64,000 nucleotides of DNA from Rhizobiales bacterium 64-17. GTDB taxonomy: Bacteria; Pseudomonadota; Alphaproteobacteria; Rhizobiales; Xanthobacteraceae. The DNA lies in contig MKWA01000010.1 in the NCBI GenBank assembly GCA_001899285.1, positions 1 through 64,000 on the forward strand. Direction: 5' to 3'. Below are positions 53,263-62,133 of this stretch, piece after piece (positions within the stretch are counted from its first letter, which is position 1; each line of letters opens with the position of its first letter). A program made the translations under genes and the position numbers. Under the pieces are notes generated by a model that did no database searches, was not told where the DNA came from, and saw only the letters and a program-made list of their open reading frames with translations.

Positions 53263-54235
53263 CCTCCAGCCGGATTCCGGACGTTTCGACAATCTTGCGA
53301 TAGCGATCGATTTCCTGGTGCCAGAAGCGATCCAGTGCTTCCGGTGACGATCCGATCCCGTCGGCGCCGAGGTCTTTCATCCGCGCAACCAGCTTCTGCT
53401 TCTTCATGGCGTCACCGAGCTTCGACGCGATCAGATCGACGATCGGCTTCGGCGTTCCCGCCGGCGCAAAGATCGCGGTCCAGAATGACAATTCATAGCC
53501 GGTAATCCCGCTCTCGATCATCGTCGGCACGTTCGGCAACTTTTCCGAACGCTTCGCCGTCGTCACCGCCAGCGCGCGGATCTTCCCCGCCTCCACATTG
53601 GCGACCTGCGGCGGAACGCCATCGATGATCATTTCGATCCGGTGTGCGAGCAAGTCGGTCAGCGCGGGAGCATTGCCCTTGTAAGGAATATGCTTGATGT
53701 CGACATGCGCCAGCGACTTGAACAGCTCCGCGCCGAGATGGACGATGCTGCCGTAACCCGACGAGCCGTAGTTGTATTTTCCCGGATTGGCTTTCAGCAA
53801 AGCAACGAACTCCGCCATGTTCTTGGCCGGCAACTCGGGATAGGTGAACACAGCAAGCGGGAACTGGCTGACCAGCGTCACCGGGACAAGGGCTTTCAGC
53901 GGATCGTACTTCAGATTGGTGAACGTCACCGCGTTGATGACCGACGACGATGTCGTGTGGAACATCAGCGTGTATCCATCGGGATCGGCTTTGGCGACGT
54001 TCATGGTCGCCAGCGTGCCGCTCGCGCCCGGCTGATTTTCCACAATGACGTTTTCCTTGAGCTCCTCGCTCAGAGCTTGCGCCGCAAGCCGCGCCATCAG
54101 ATCGACGCCGCCACCGGCCGCGAACGGCACTATGAGACGGATCGGCCGGTTCGGATACTGCGCATAAGCGCCGACGGGTAAAACGCACAGCAAGCTCAGT
54201 GCACACAAGACACCCGCATAAAATTTTCTTGTCAT
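53255..54235 (-). CDS. Bug-family (TctC-like) periplasmic solute receptor, orphan (copy 3)
   Basis: Receptor of 326 residues with a signal peptide ending near AYA-QY and motifs IRLIVPFAAGGGVDLMARL and VIVENQPGASGTLATMNVAKA. It ends the long operon that begins with the CoA ligase at the right edge. No membrane partner genes are present in the window. Confidence 0.92.
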   Translation of the reverse strand: MTRKFYAGVLCALSLLCVLPVGAYAQYPNRPIRLIVPFAAGGGVDLMARLAAQALSEELKENVIVENQPGASGTLATMNVAKADPDGYTLMFHTTSSSVINAVTFTNLKYDPLKALVPVTLVSQFPLAVFTYPELPAKNMAEFVALLKANPGKYNYGSSGYGSIVHLGAELFKSLAHVDIKHIPYKGNAPALTDLLAHRIEMIIDGVPPQVANVEAGKIRALAVTTAKRSEKLPNVPTMIESGITGYELSFWTAIFAPAGTPKPIVDLIASKLGDAMKKQKLVARMKDLGADGIGSSPEALDRFWHQEIDRYRKIVETSGIRLEVN

Positions 54236-54246
54236 TGTTCCCTCCC

Positions 54247-54687
54247 CTAAGCCGGATCGCCGTTGTCTGCCGTCAACCGGGCGGCCTTGATCCCGGCGAG
54301 CGCGCAGGCGTCGTCATTGTCCTCGGTATCGCCGGACACGCCGACCGCACCGACGATCTCGCCGGCATCATCGCGAATCAGCACGCCACCGATGACGGGC
54401 ATCACGCGTCCCTCCGAGGCAACCGCGAGCGCCGTATAGAATGTCGGCCGGATCGCGTTGCGCCGCGCGAATTCGCGGCCGCCATAGCCCATACCCAGAA
54501 CGCCCCAGGCTTTTCCCTCGGCGATTTCGCGCCGCAGGATTCCCGACTTGTCCTCGCGCTTGAACGCGATCATGTGACCGCCAGCATCGAGCACCGCCAC
54601 GGTCAACGGCTTCATCTTTTTGGTGCGACCATGCCTGAGCGCTTCATCGATGATCACGGAAGCCTGGGCGAGAGAGAGTGCTGTCAT
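54247..54687 (-). CDS. GlcG/HbpS family protein (heme-binding-like)
   Basis: Protein of 146 residues with the HbpS/GlcG pattern: VAVLDAGGHMIAFKREDKSG near 30-50 and GGVLIRDDAGEIVGAVGVSGDTEDNDDACALAGI. HbpS senses heme extracellularly in Streptomyces; in proteobacteria GlcG-like genes sit in glycolate and aromatic loci with no settled role. No signal peptide is seen. Its start overlaps the NHL gene stop (ATGA). Confidence 0.88.
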   Translation of the reverse strand: MTALSLAQASVIIDEALRHGRTKKMKPLTVAVLDAGGHMIAFKREDKSGILRREIAEGKAWGVLGMGYGGREFARRNAIRPTFYTALAVASEGRVMPVIGGVLIRDDAGEIVGAVGVSGDTEDNDDACALAGIKAARLTADNGDPA

Positions 54688-55664
54688 GATGGCAAGGCCC
54701 CGTGCTCGGGAATGAGCTTCTGAAGACAGACTGGGTCGGTATCCGGATCGAGCGCCACGCCACGGCCTTTCAGCGTCGTCCGCGAGACTTCGCCGACGTA
54801 GATGGCGCCCTGCGAATCCACGGCGACGCCATGCGGGGATGTAAAGGCACTGTCGCGGATCGTCGGGCTGCGCCGATCGCCGAAGCGGGCCAGCAATTTT
54901 CCCGTGCGGTCCATGATCGACAACCGCGGGCCGATTCCCGGCCAGTCACGATTGCTGAACTGGACTCCCGGCCCAAGCTCGCCGACGTAGAAACGCGGAT
55001 TGGCCGCGCCGTGCATGCAAAGCCCACAGGGCCGATGCAGGTTGTTCCACTGTCCGGCGTAACGGCCATTCGTGTCGAACACCTGAATGCGGTGGTTCTC
55101 CCGGTCGGCGACGTAAACCCAGCCGTCGCTGTCACAGCAGATATTGTGGACGATATTGAATTCGCCCGGTCCCGTGCCCGGCTCCCCCCAGGACATGATC
55201 AACTTGCCGTCGGGAGAATATTTGTGGACGCGCGCATTGCCGTATCCGTCCGCGACGAAGATATCGAGCTGCGGCGACAAGGCAGTATGCGTACAACGAT
55301 GGAACGGATCGCCACTCAGGAAGGATGATGCGACCCCCGGAACGCCGATCTCCAGTTCGAGCCGTCCCGCGGGGGTAAAACGCCGAACGGTGTGATCGCC
55401 CTCGTCCGTGCAATAAAGACTGTCATCCGGTCCGACATGCAATCCATGCGGCTGCCGGAAAATTCCTTCACCCCAGGAGCGGAGGAAGTTTCCATCGCGA
55501 TCGAACACGATCATCGGGTGATCGCCACGCGAGAAGACATAGACGTTGTCCTTGCTGTCCACGCCGACAGCCGCGACCTCTCCGTAGCGCCAGCCATCCG
55601 GCAAACGTCCCCACGCCGCATCGACACGATAGCGATAAGGTCCGTCTTCCAGCACGGCGGGCAT
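54684..55664 (-). CDS. NHL-repeat beta-propeller protein
   Basis: Protein of about 326 residues with six-bladed NHL-type repeats (GEVAAVGVDSKDNVYVFSRG, QPHGLHVGPDDSLYCTDEGD, DGWVYVADRENHRIQVFD, TSPHGVAVDSQGAIYVGEVS). This resembles the propeller of peptidylglycine lyases and of gluconolactonase-like proteins. No signal peptide. It lies between Rieske oxygenase 2 and GlcG with overlapping ends, so a role near the oxygenase product is likely but unproven. Start is ATG 55664 or GTG 55670. Confidence 0.85.
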   Translation of the reverse strand: MPAVLEDGPYRYRVDAAWGRLPDGWRYGEVAAVGVDSKDNVYVFSRGDHPMIVFDRDGNFLRSWGEGIFRQPHGLHVGPDDSLYCTDEGDHTVRRFTPAGRLELEIGVPGVASSFLSGDPFHRCTHTALSPQLDIFVADGYGNARVHKYSPDGKLIMSWGEPGTGPGEFNIVHNICCDSDGWVYVADRENHRIQVFDTNGRYAGQWNNLHRPCGLCMHGAANPRFYVGELGPGVQFSNRDWPGIGPRLSIMDRTGKLLARFGDRRSPTIRDSAFTSPHGVAVDSQGAIYVGEVSRTTLKGRGVALDPDTDPVCLQKLIPEHGALPS

Positions 55665-55666
55665 GG

Positions 55667-57061
55667 TCACACCGGTTCCAGGGTGCGCGGCGTGTGCGGA
55701 AGACGAAATGCCAGCAGGTCCGTCACGATCTCCTTTTCCAACCGCGCGACGCGTTCGGCTTCCTCCGCGTCGGACCCGAGCGGCGGCGCAGGCCGAACCA
55801 GGGCATAGGCATAGGTCGGGATCGGCGCTTGCCGCGCGACGTCCAGACCCTTGGGTTTTCCGTTCTGCGCGACCGTGCGAATGCCCTCGCGCAACTGATG
55901 ACGATAGACGCCGACACCCAGATCCGCGGAGGTCAGCTTGTCGTTGTCGCGGGCGACGATCCGGCCTTGCGAGGCGATCACATCGTAGTCGCCGGGATTG
56001 CGCTGCCGCTCATGATAGGGCCGGTCTCGGGTCTGGCCGTGCTCGACTTGACGAATGCGCTCATCACGCACCGCCTGCGGCTCGTCCTTCGGCACATGAT
56101 GCCAGCCGAAGAACATGCTGTTTTCGTTGTCATTCGGAACGACCCACATCGACAGGCCCATGCCGTGGCTCGACGGCACCAGCCGCTTGTATTTCAGCGC
56201 CTTGCTCTCGCTGCCTGTGCCGATCGCGTCTGCTTCGTTATTCGGGATCGCGCGACCTTCGCGCAGCGCGTCCGGAACACGCGCGACGTTCGGCATAATC
56301 ATCTCGTTGATCCGGATATAGTAGATGTCGCCGAGACGACGCACGCTCGTCGTCACCTGCCCGATCGGCGTCTCGTGCGCGCGGATATAAGGGATGGCGT
56401 TGGCGAGATTGGCGCCGAACTGCTTGATGTTGAACATCGAGTGCAGGAACGTGAGATGGATGGGATCCTGCGTGTTCTCGCGAACCTGCAGCCAGTTGCA
56501 GTCCAGCGGCCAGCAATAAGGGACGCAGTCCTCGTCCACCGCATCCATGAAATCGTAAATGGGAAAGTCCGGCTTCTCGTCGGGCGGACCGAGATAGGCG
56601 AAGATGATCCCTTTGTACTCCAGCACCGGGTAAGCCCCGTGGCAGATTCGCCGCGCGTAGCTGCCCGGCTTGGTCTCCGCAGGTACATCAAGGATCCGGC
56701 CATCGGTTGCAAAATGCCAGCCGTGATAACCGCAGCGGATCCCTTCTTCACTGATGAGGCCGAATTCCAGCGACGCGCCGCGATGGCTGCACTGCTTGTG
56801 CAAGACGCCAAGCTGACCGGCGCGGGTGCGGAAGACGACCAAATCTTCGCCGAGCAACCGGGTGGCGAAGGGAAGATCGGAAACCTGCGACGATAGCGCC
56901 AGCGGCTGCCAGAAGCGGCGCAGATATTCGCCGCATGGCGCGCCCTTGTCGGTCAGCGTCAGCTCTTCATCGATATTGCTGGACCGGATGACCTCGTATC
57001 CGCCGAACGGCCGCGACGCAGGCTGCGGACGAACCCGGTTTTCCTTCAGCGTGTCGGCCAT
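55667..57061 (-). CDS. Rieske non-heme iron oxygenase, alpha subunit (copy 2)
   Basis: Phthalate-dioxygenase-like oxygenase of 464 residues. Rieske ligands are Cys91, His93, Cys110 and His113; the mononuclear iron motif RENTQDPIHLTFLH gives His202 and His207. No small subunit, ferredoxin or reductase gene is adjacent. It lies after the thiolase in the same direction with a 208-bp gap that may hold its own promoter. Substrate unknown. Confidence 0.93.
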   Translation of the reverse strand: MADTLKENRVRPQPASRPFGGYEVIRSSNIDEELTLTDKGAPCGEYLRRFWQPLALSSQVSDLPFATRLLGEDLVVFRTRAGQLGVLHKQCSHRGASLEFGLISEEGIRCGYHGWHFATDGRILDVPAETKPGSYARRICHGAYPVLEYKGIIFAYLGPPDEKPDFPIYDFMDAVDEDCVPYCWPLDCNWLQVRENTQDPIHLTFLHSMFNIKQFGANLANAIPYIRAHETPIGQVTTSVRRLGDIYYIRINEMIMPNVARVPDALREGRAIPNNEADAIGTGSESKALKYKRLVPSSHGMGLSMWVVPNDNENSMFFGWHHVPKDEPQAVRDERIRQVEHGQTRDRPYHERQRNPGDYDVIASQGRIVARDNDKLTSADLGVGVYRHQLREGIRTVAQNGKPKGLDVARQAPIPTYAYALVRPAPPLGSDAEEAERVARLEKEIVTDLLAFRLPHTPRTLEPV

Positions 57062-57159
57062 GGATCGGTTTTCTCGCGCACACGTTGCCTAGATTTCGGC
57101 AAACCATGCGGCACGCGACACCGATGCGGAAGCTGTTGGGAGCGCCTCCAGACAAATTT

Positions 57160-57169
57160 CACATATGTG
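57160..57169. promoter_or_regulatory. Perfect 10-bp palindrome upstream of Rieske oxygenase 2
   Basis: CACATATGTG lies about 100 bases before the oxygenase start within the 208-bp gap (57062-57269) to the thiolase gene. The gap has no supported gene. The palindrome may be a regulator site; it is short and could be chance. Confidence 0.3.
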
Positions 57170-57269
57170 GTTTGAGCACCAGGAGAAGCTCATGAAAACG
57201 GGCTACGCGAAGCGTGCGTTCGCACATGCGACGCGTGCATTGACCCGCAAGATCGCACGGCGTCTCAGG

Positions 57270-58469
57270 TTATTGCGGCCGCTCGAAAACCGCGGCGATA
57301 CCCTGGCCGCCGCCGATGCACATGGTTTCGAGGCCATAGCGCGCCTTGCGCCGCTTCATTTCGCTGCACAACGTCGCCAGAATTCGGATGCCGGTCGCCG
57401 CGATCGGATGGCCGAGCGAAATCCCCGATCCATGGACATTCAGCTTGTCGGGATCGTTCCAGCCCCACTCTTTGAGCACCGCCAGTGCTTGCGCGGCAAA
57501 GGCTTCATTGAGTTCAACGAGATCGATATCGTTCCAGCCAAGGCCGGTCTTCTGAAACAGCTTGGCCACCGCCGGAACCGGACCGATCCCCATGGTGGCC
57601 GGCTCACAACCGGTGACCGCCCAGCCCTTCAGAAACAGATCGGGAACGAGATCGAGTTTTTCGAGAACATCTTCAGCAACAACAAGACAGGCGGCCGCAC
57701 CGTCGTTCTGTTGGCTGGCGTTTCCGGCCGTCACCGTGCCGCCCTTCTGGATCGGCTTGAGCTTCTGCAAATCCTCGATGGTCAGGCCCGCACGCAATCC
57801 TTCATCCTGCGAGACCGATACCGTCTGGCCAGCTTTGCCCGGCACGGGGACGGCCACCGTTTCGTCGTCAAACTTGCCGCCATCCCGCGCGGCGACCGCG
57901 CGATGCTGGCTCCGCAGCGCAAAATCATCCTGCGCCTCGCGCGAGATGCCATGTTTGCGCGCCAGGTTCTCCGCTGTTTCGATCATGCCGGAGATGTGAC
58001 CGAACCGTTCCTCCGGCGATGCGCGTTCGCGCGCACGCGCAAGCCGGTCGTGCATCGTCGCCGGCCCGAGGCGGGTGCCCCACCGCGCGCCCTGCGTGTA
58101 ATACTCCACATTGCTCATGCTCTCCGCGCCACCGGCAATGACGACATCGGCATTGCCGGTCTGCACGATCAGCGCGGCGTTGATCACCGCTTGCAATCCC
58201 GATCCGCAGCGGCGGTCGAGCTGATAGCCGGGTGTCGCGATCGGCAGCCCAGCCTTCATCGCCGCATAGCGCCCGATCGCCGGATTCTCGCCGCTCGGAT
58301 AGCCGTGACCGAACACCACATCGTCCACCCGCCCGGGGTCGAGCCTGGTGCGCTTCATCAGCTCGGCAATGATGAACCCGCCGAGTTCTTCCGCCGGGAT
58401 GCTCCGCAGAGCGCCGCCGAATTTTCCGACCGGCGTCCGGATGGGGCTGACGATGGCGGCGCGACGCAT
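57270..58469 (-). CDS. Thiolase (acetyl-CoA acyltransferase family)
   Basis: Thiolase of 399 residues, which would cleave a 3-ketoacyl-CoA with CoA (degradative direction). Catalytic Cys88 is in DRRCGSG, the NEAFA motif follows, His354 is in SLGHPIAATG and Cys384 in CIGGGQG. The usual NGGAIALGHP is changed to HGSGISLGHP. It fits the last step of beta-oxidation-like ring breakdown in this operon. Confidence 0.92.
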   Translation of the reverse strand: MRRAAIVSPIRTPVGKFGGALRSIPAEELGGFIIAELMKRTRLDPGRVDDVVFGHGYPSGENPAIGRYAAMKAGLPIATPGYQLDRRCGSGLQAVINAALIVQTGNADVVIAGGAESMSNVEYYTQGARWGTRLGPATMHDRLARARERASPEERFGHISGMIETAENLARKHGISREAQDDFALRSQHRAVAARDGGKFDDETVAVPVPGKAGQTVSVSQDEGLRAGLTIEDLQKLKPIQKGGTVTAGNASQQNDGAAACLVVAEDVLEKLDLVPDLFLKGWAVTGCEPATMGIGPVPAVAKLFQKTGLGWNDIDLVELNEAFAAQALAVLKEWGWNDPDKLNVHGSGISLGHPIAATGIRILATLCSEMKRRKARYGLETMCIGGGQGIAAVFERPQ

Positions 58470-58481
58470 GCGGATATCCTT

Positions 58482-59438
58482 TTATGACGTGCGGGCTTCG
58501 ATTTTCGCGGTGAGACGCCCGAACCAATCGTCCAGCGTCGGGGTGGCGACGTTCGCGGAGCGCGCAAGAGCAAGCGGCGCGCGGAACAACGCATCGATCT
58601 CAATCGCGCGGCCGGCCTCGAAATCCTGCAAGGTGCTCGGTCGATGCGGAATGCCGGCGCTGTCCGCCACCATCCGATCCGTGTCCACCTTGACTGGATA
58701 ACCGAGGGCCGCGGCCAGCAATTTCGCTTCATCGATGATGCGCCGCGCGGCTTCACGATTGTCTGGGTGAGCGAAAGCCTCGTTCAACGGGAGGCCAACG
58801 ACCGTCGCGATCAGATTTCCGCTCAGATTGCCGATCAGCTTGGTCCAAACATCGATCCCGATCGACGCGCTGATCTTGGTCGGAAGCCCACCGCGATCGA
58901 GAATCCCGGCGAGCTTTTCCAGGTGAATGGATTTCGCGCCCGGCACAAGACCGAGCGTCAGACGACGGCGCGGCACCGTCAGCATGATGCGCCCGGGGGC
59001 GGCCACGTGAGCCGCTGTGTAGATCACACCGCCGATCACAGAGGCACCTCCGATCGTCGCCGCGATCACACCGTCCGGGTCGAGCAGCGGCTTGACCTTT
59101 TCGCTCATGAACCACCATGGCACGCCGTTCATCCCGGCGACGATCTCCGTGGCTTTGCCGAGCAGCGGCCGGGCTTGCGTCATGGCAGCCGCGAGCGCCG
59201 GCGCCTTCACGGTGAAGACAACGACATCCTGCGGCCCGAGTTTCCCGGCATCGTCGCTCGCCGCGATTGAAACGCGCTCTTCGCGATCCGCGGTCGCGAT
59301 CACGAGACCTCTGTCCCGTATTGCATTCAGATGCGCGCCACGCGCCAGCACGGAAGCCGCTGCTCCGCCTTGCACCAACGCAGCCGCGATCTGGCTGCCG
59401 ACGGCACCGGGGCCGACAATACAAACCTTCATCATCAT
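58482..59438 (-). CDS. Ketopantoate reductase-family (ApbA/PanE-like) oxidoreductase
   Basis: NADPH-dependent 2-ketoacid reductase-like protein of 318 residues. VCIVGPGAVGSQIAAALVQGG binds the nucleotide, the Lys region VWTKLIGNLSGN and the C-terminal PSTLQDFEAGRAIEIDAL are conserved. A pantothenate role is unlikely here; in catabolic operons, such paralogs reduce or oxidise 2-keto/hydroxy acids. Several ATG codons open the gene; the first is used. Confidence 0.9.
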   Translation of the reverse strand: MMMKVCIVGPGAVGSQIAAALVQGGAAASVLARGAHLNAIRDRGLVIATADREERVSIAASDDAGKLGPQDVVVFTVKAPALAAAMTQARPLLGKATEIVAGMNGVPWWFMSEKVKPLLDPDGVIAATIGGASVIGGVIYTAAHVAAPGRIMLTVPRRRLTLGLVPGAKSIHLEKLAGILDRGGLPTKISASIGIDVWTKLIGNLSGNLIATVVGLPLNEAFAHPDNREAARRIIDEAKLLAAALGYPVKVDTDRMVADSAGIPHRPSTLQDFEAGRAIEIDALFRAPLALARSANVATPTLDDWFGRLTAKIEARTS

Positions 59439-59440
59439 GT

Positions 59441-60310
59441 TCAGCTTTTCAGCCCGAAAAGCCGCGCCGGATTGTCGACCATGACCTTATGTCGCGTGGC
59501 GTCGTCCGGCACGTAACGATCCAGCAGATCAACCAGATCGCCATCGTTGCACATCTTGTCCTTGAGATAGAAGACATGCGGCCAGTCGGTGCACCAGATC
59601 GCACGATCCGGCGCCGCCGCCACCAGCGTCCGGCCGAACGGGACGATGTCGTCCCACGGCACGCCGGCGCTCGCGCAACGATCTCCGTTGGAGACCATCA
59701 CCCACCAGTTCTCGCGCTTGAGGAGTTCGAGCAGGAACTTGAACCCCGGCTGCTCGATCCCGTCATGCGCTTCCATGTGGCCCATATGATCGATGACCGC
59801 GGGAATTTTCACCTTCGCCATCAAGTCCTTGATGTCGAGCCATTCCTCCCCGGCCGAATGAATGCGCAGATGCCAGCCCATCGGGCCGATCCGGTCGATC
59901 GCGCGCAAAAACTGATCGGGCGTCGGCGCGATATTCAGTTTACTCCAGAAATTGAAACGCGCGCCCCGCACGCCGATGTCGTGCAGCTTCTGCAGATCGC
60001 GATCGGACACGGTCTCGTCCACCAGTGCGATGCCGTAGTAGTTCGGCCGGTCGGCGATGGCATCGACCAGGATCCGATGGTCTGTTCCATGCGCCGTCGA
60101 TTGCGTCACCACGCCGAAATCGACGCCGATGGCGCGATGCATCGCCACCGCAGCGTCGATGGTCGCCGTCGCCGGCGGCTCGTAAGCGCGGCCAGCCCGA
60201 AGCGGATAACGCTGCGGGTCGCCGAAGACATGGACCTGGCAGTCCCAGCTTCCCCGCGGCAAAGGCTTGCGCGGCGCGTGCGTGTTCGAATCGAAAACCG
60301 GATAGGTCAT
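59441..60310 (-). CDS. Amidohydrolase, 2-pyrone-4,6-dicarboxylate lactonase-like
   Basis: TIM-barrel amidohydrolase of 289 residues of the LigI/PLL-like group. WDCQVHVFGDPQRYPL, GIALVD, GVRGARFN, IDHMGH, MVSNGDRCAS, WCTDWPHVFY and the C-terminal VDNPARLFGL follow the order in PDC lactonases. It would open a lactone of ring-cleavage origin. The stop is 2 bases from the ketopantoate-reductase-like gene. The exact substrate is unknown. Confidence 0.88.
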   Translation of the reverse strand: MTYPVFDSNTHAPRKPLPRGSWDCQVHVFGDPQRYPLRAGRAYEPPATATIDAAVAMHRAIGVDFGVVTQSTAHGTDHRILVDAIADRPNYYGIALVDETVSDRDLQKLHDIGVRGARFNFWSKLNIAPTPDQFLRAIDRIGPMGWHLRIHSAGEEWLDIKDLMAKVKIPAVIDHMGHMEAHDGIEQPGFKFLLELLKRENWWVMVSNGDRCASAGVPWDDIVPFGRTLVAAAPDRAIWCTDWPHVFYLKDKMCNDGDLVDLLDRYVPDDATRHKVMVDNPARLFGLKS

Positions 60311-60326
60311 GGTATGGCCTGTTCAG

Positions 60327-61592
60327 CTATGCGAGCGATTTCGCCGTCAACCAATCGCGGATCGTTTCACCGGCGATGAGTTGACCGTTCGGCGCGCCAT
60401 CCGCGATCGGGCGGCCGTGATGATTACCGTGAACTTTCTTGCGGACCTTGTCGGCGGAACCGATGAAGCCGTAGATCGCATCGGCTTCACTCGGAAACAC
60501 GCTGTTGTCGCCGGTGTATTCGATCATCAGCACCGGCAGCTTGAGGTCCGGCGCGCAAGCCTCCATCGAAGCATTCGACGATAACGCCGACCAGTTCGAC
60601 AGCCAGCTCTCGGCCGTGCAATTACGGGCAAACCCGACACTGCCGAAATTCGACGCGATCGGATTGGCGCCCCACAGCGTGCCGTAGGCCCGATCCGACG
60701 GCTCCAGCGAGAGGTCGAAGCAGCGCGGGTCGGCATCCGTCCGCCACACCTGGAAGATTGGCGAATAGGCGGCCGCGATCGCATCCGTCTGGTTGCGGGC
60801 TTCCTTCAGCCGTTTGCGCGCAGCGGCGCGGCGCGCCACGATCTCTTTCGCGAACGTATCGATGCGCGCCACGCGCTCGCGTTGAGCGGCACGGTAGCGG
60901 GCGAGAAATTCCGGCGAATAGGTCGCCGATTCCGGCGACGGCCGGAAACCGTTGTCACGGTTGAACGCGAACAAGGATTTGTCGATCTGCGTCGGATCCT
61001 GCTCATCGGTGACCGCCGGATCAATGCAATTCATCAGCAACTTGCCCTGACCGAGATGGCACGACACCAGGATGACGCCGTCGGGCATCGGCATCGTCAC
61101 ATCGGCGAGTTTGGTCGGACGCCCGGCCGGTGAATGGGCGATCCGATCGCCCGCCGCGCGGCCCGCCTGTTGACAATAGAGCGTCGCCAGCGGCCCACCG
61201 CCGGACGTTCCCTGCAACACCGTCCGCTCGAAGCCCGCGACGTCCCGCAGGAAGCATTGCCCGGCGGCAAGATCGATGATCGCCGTTTCATGTTCGAGCC
61301 GCAGATCGTTGTTTGGAGACCGGGAGCCCTGCACCCAGACGGCGCAGCCGCCTTGCAGTACTTCGGGAACAAGATACTGCGTCACCGTCAGTTCACGCGG
61401 ATGCATCGCGCACACGACGGTCTTTTCGCCGCCGCGGCTGAACAGATAGCCGGTGACAGCCGCGCCATCGCTGGTCGCGAGCGGATGGATCGAAATCTTC
61501 ACATCCTTGGGCAGCCGCTCGGCGTTCCAGGTGGTGCCGCGCAATCCGGCCGTGGTGACGGCGACTTTCGGCTTGGCTTTTGAGTCGGACAT
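60327..61592 (-). CDS. Alpha/beta-hydrolase-fold protein
   Basis: Protein of 421 residues that looks like an alpha/beta hydrolase: a Ser nucleophile in LQGTSGGGPLA, an Asp region in LMIEYTGDNSVFPSEADA and a late His in VHGNHHGRP. The first third (VCAMHPRELTVTQYLVPE) aligns with the early strands of the fold. The ATG at 61592 has GGAGG upstream. I do not recognise a named subfamily. It lies between thioesterase and lactonase-like genes. Confidence 0.82.
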   Translation of the reverse strand: MSDSKAKPKVAVTTAGLRGTTWNAERLPKDVKISIHPLATSDGAAVTGYLFSRGGEKTVVCAMHPRELTVTQYLVPEVLQGGCAVWVQGSRSPNNDLRLEHETAIIDLAAGQCFLRDVAGFERTVLQGTSGGGPLATLYCQQAGRAAGDRIAHSPAGRPTKLADVTMPMPDGVILVSCHLGQGKLLMNCIDPAVTDEQDPTQIDKSLFAFNRDNGFRPSPESATYSPEFLARYRAAQRERVARIDTFAKEIVARRAAARKRLKEARNQTDAIAAAYSPIFQVWRTDADPRCFDLSLEPSDRAYGTLWGANPIASNFGSVGFARNCTAESWLSNWSALSSNASMEACAPDLKLPVLMIEYTGDNSVFPSEADAIYGFIGSADKVRKKVHGNHHGRPIADGAPNGQLIAGETIRDWLTAKSLA

Positions 61593-61608
61593 AGGGCCTC
61601 CAAACCGC

Positions 61609-62133
61609 TCAAGAATTGACGGCTGCATCGGGCAGCCAGGTTTTCGGATCGAGCAGCATATCGGGCGGCGCATGAGCCGCCCGATAGGCCCGCAGCGCAT
61701 CCGCGACGGGCTGCGGAATGCCGACCTTGCTGGTGCGCTCTTTCGCTGCGACCACGATGGAGGTCACGCGGCCATAGAACACGTCGCGGCCGTTATCGGC
61801 GCGAACGGCACGCACCAGAACATCATAAGTGTTGCGGCGAACGTCGCCGGCAAAAACCTGCATGTCGAAAACATCATCCGGCCACAGCGAACTCTTGAAC
61901 ACCTGCGCGATGGCCTTCCCCGGCGTCTGAAAGCCACCCTTGTCGGTCTGCGCGACCCATGCGTCGCCAAAGAGATGACGACGGAAGAAGTAGATCGCCG
62001 ACAACAGATAGCCCGGATAATTGCCGAGATAGACGACACCAGCCGGGTCGCATTCCGACCAGCGAACGGTTCGGCGCACGATCACCGGTGCGACGGAGAC
62101 CATGGCTTCGGTGGCGACGATCTCCGGGGTCAT
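61609..62133 (-). CDS. Acyl-CoA thioesterase (4-hydroxybenzoyl-CoA thioesterase-like hot-dog)
   Basis: Hot-dog fold protein of 174 residues. The motif VRWSECDPAGVVYLGNYPGYLL has the catalytic Asp of 4HBT-type thioesterases. The ATG at 62133 overlaps the flavin hydroxylase stop (ATGA), giving translational coupling. It would release a hydroxylated aromatic acid from CoA after hydroxylation by the neighbour (inference from context). Confidence 0.88.
   Translation of the reverse strand: MTPEIVATEAMVSVAPVIVRRTVRWSECDPAGVVYLGNYPGYLLSAIYFFRRHLFGDAWVAQTDKGGFQTPGKAIAQVFKSSLWPDDVFDMQVFAGDVRRNTYDVLVRAVRADNGRDVFYGRVTSIVVAAKERTSKVGIPQPVADALRAYRAAHAPPDMLLDPKTWLPDAAVNS

Noticed and set aside
57165-58487. 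Plus-strand open frame with an AGGAG site and ATG at 57192
   Set aside because: Almost all of it is antisense to the thiolase gene, whose catalytic motifs are intact; its translation is Arg/Ala/His-rich and typical of a GC-rich shadow frame.
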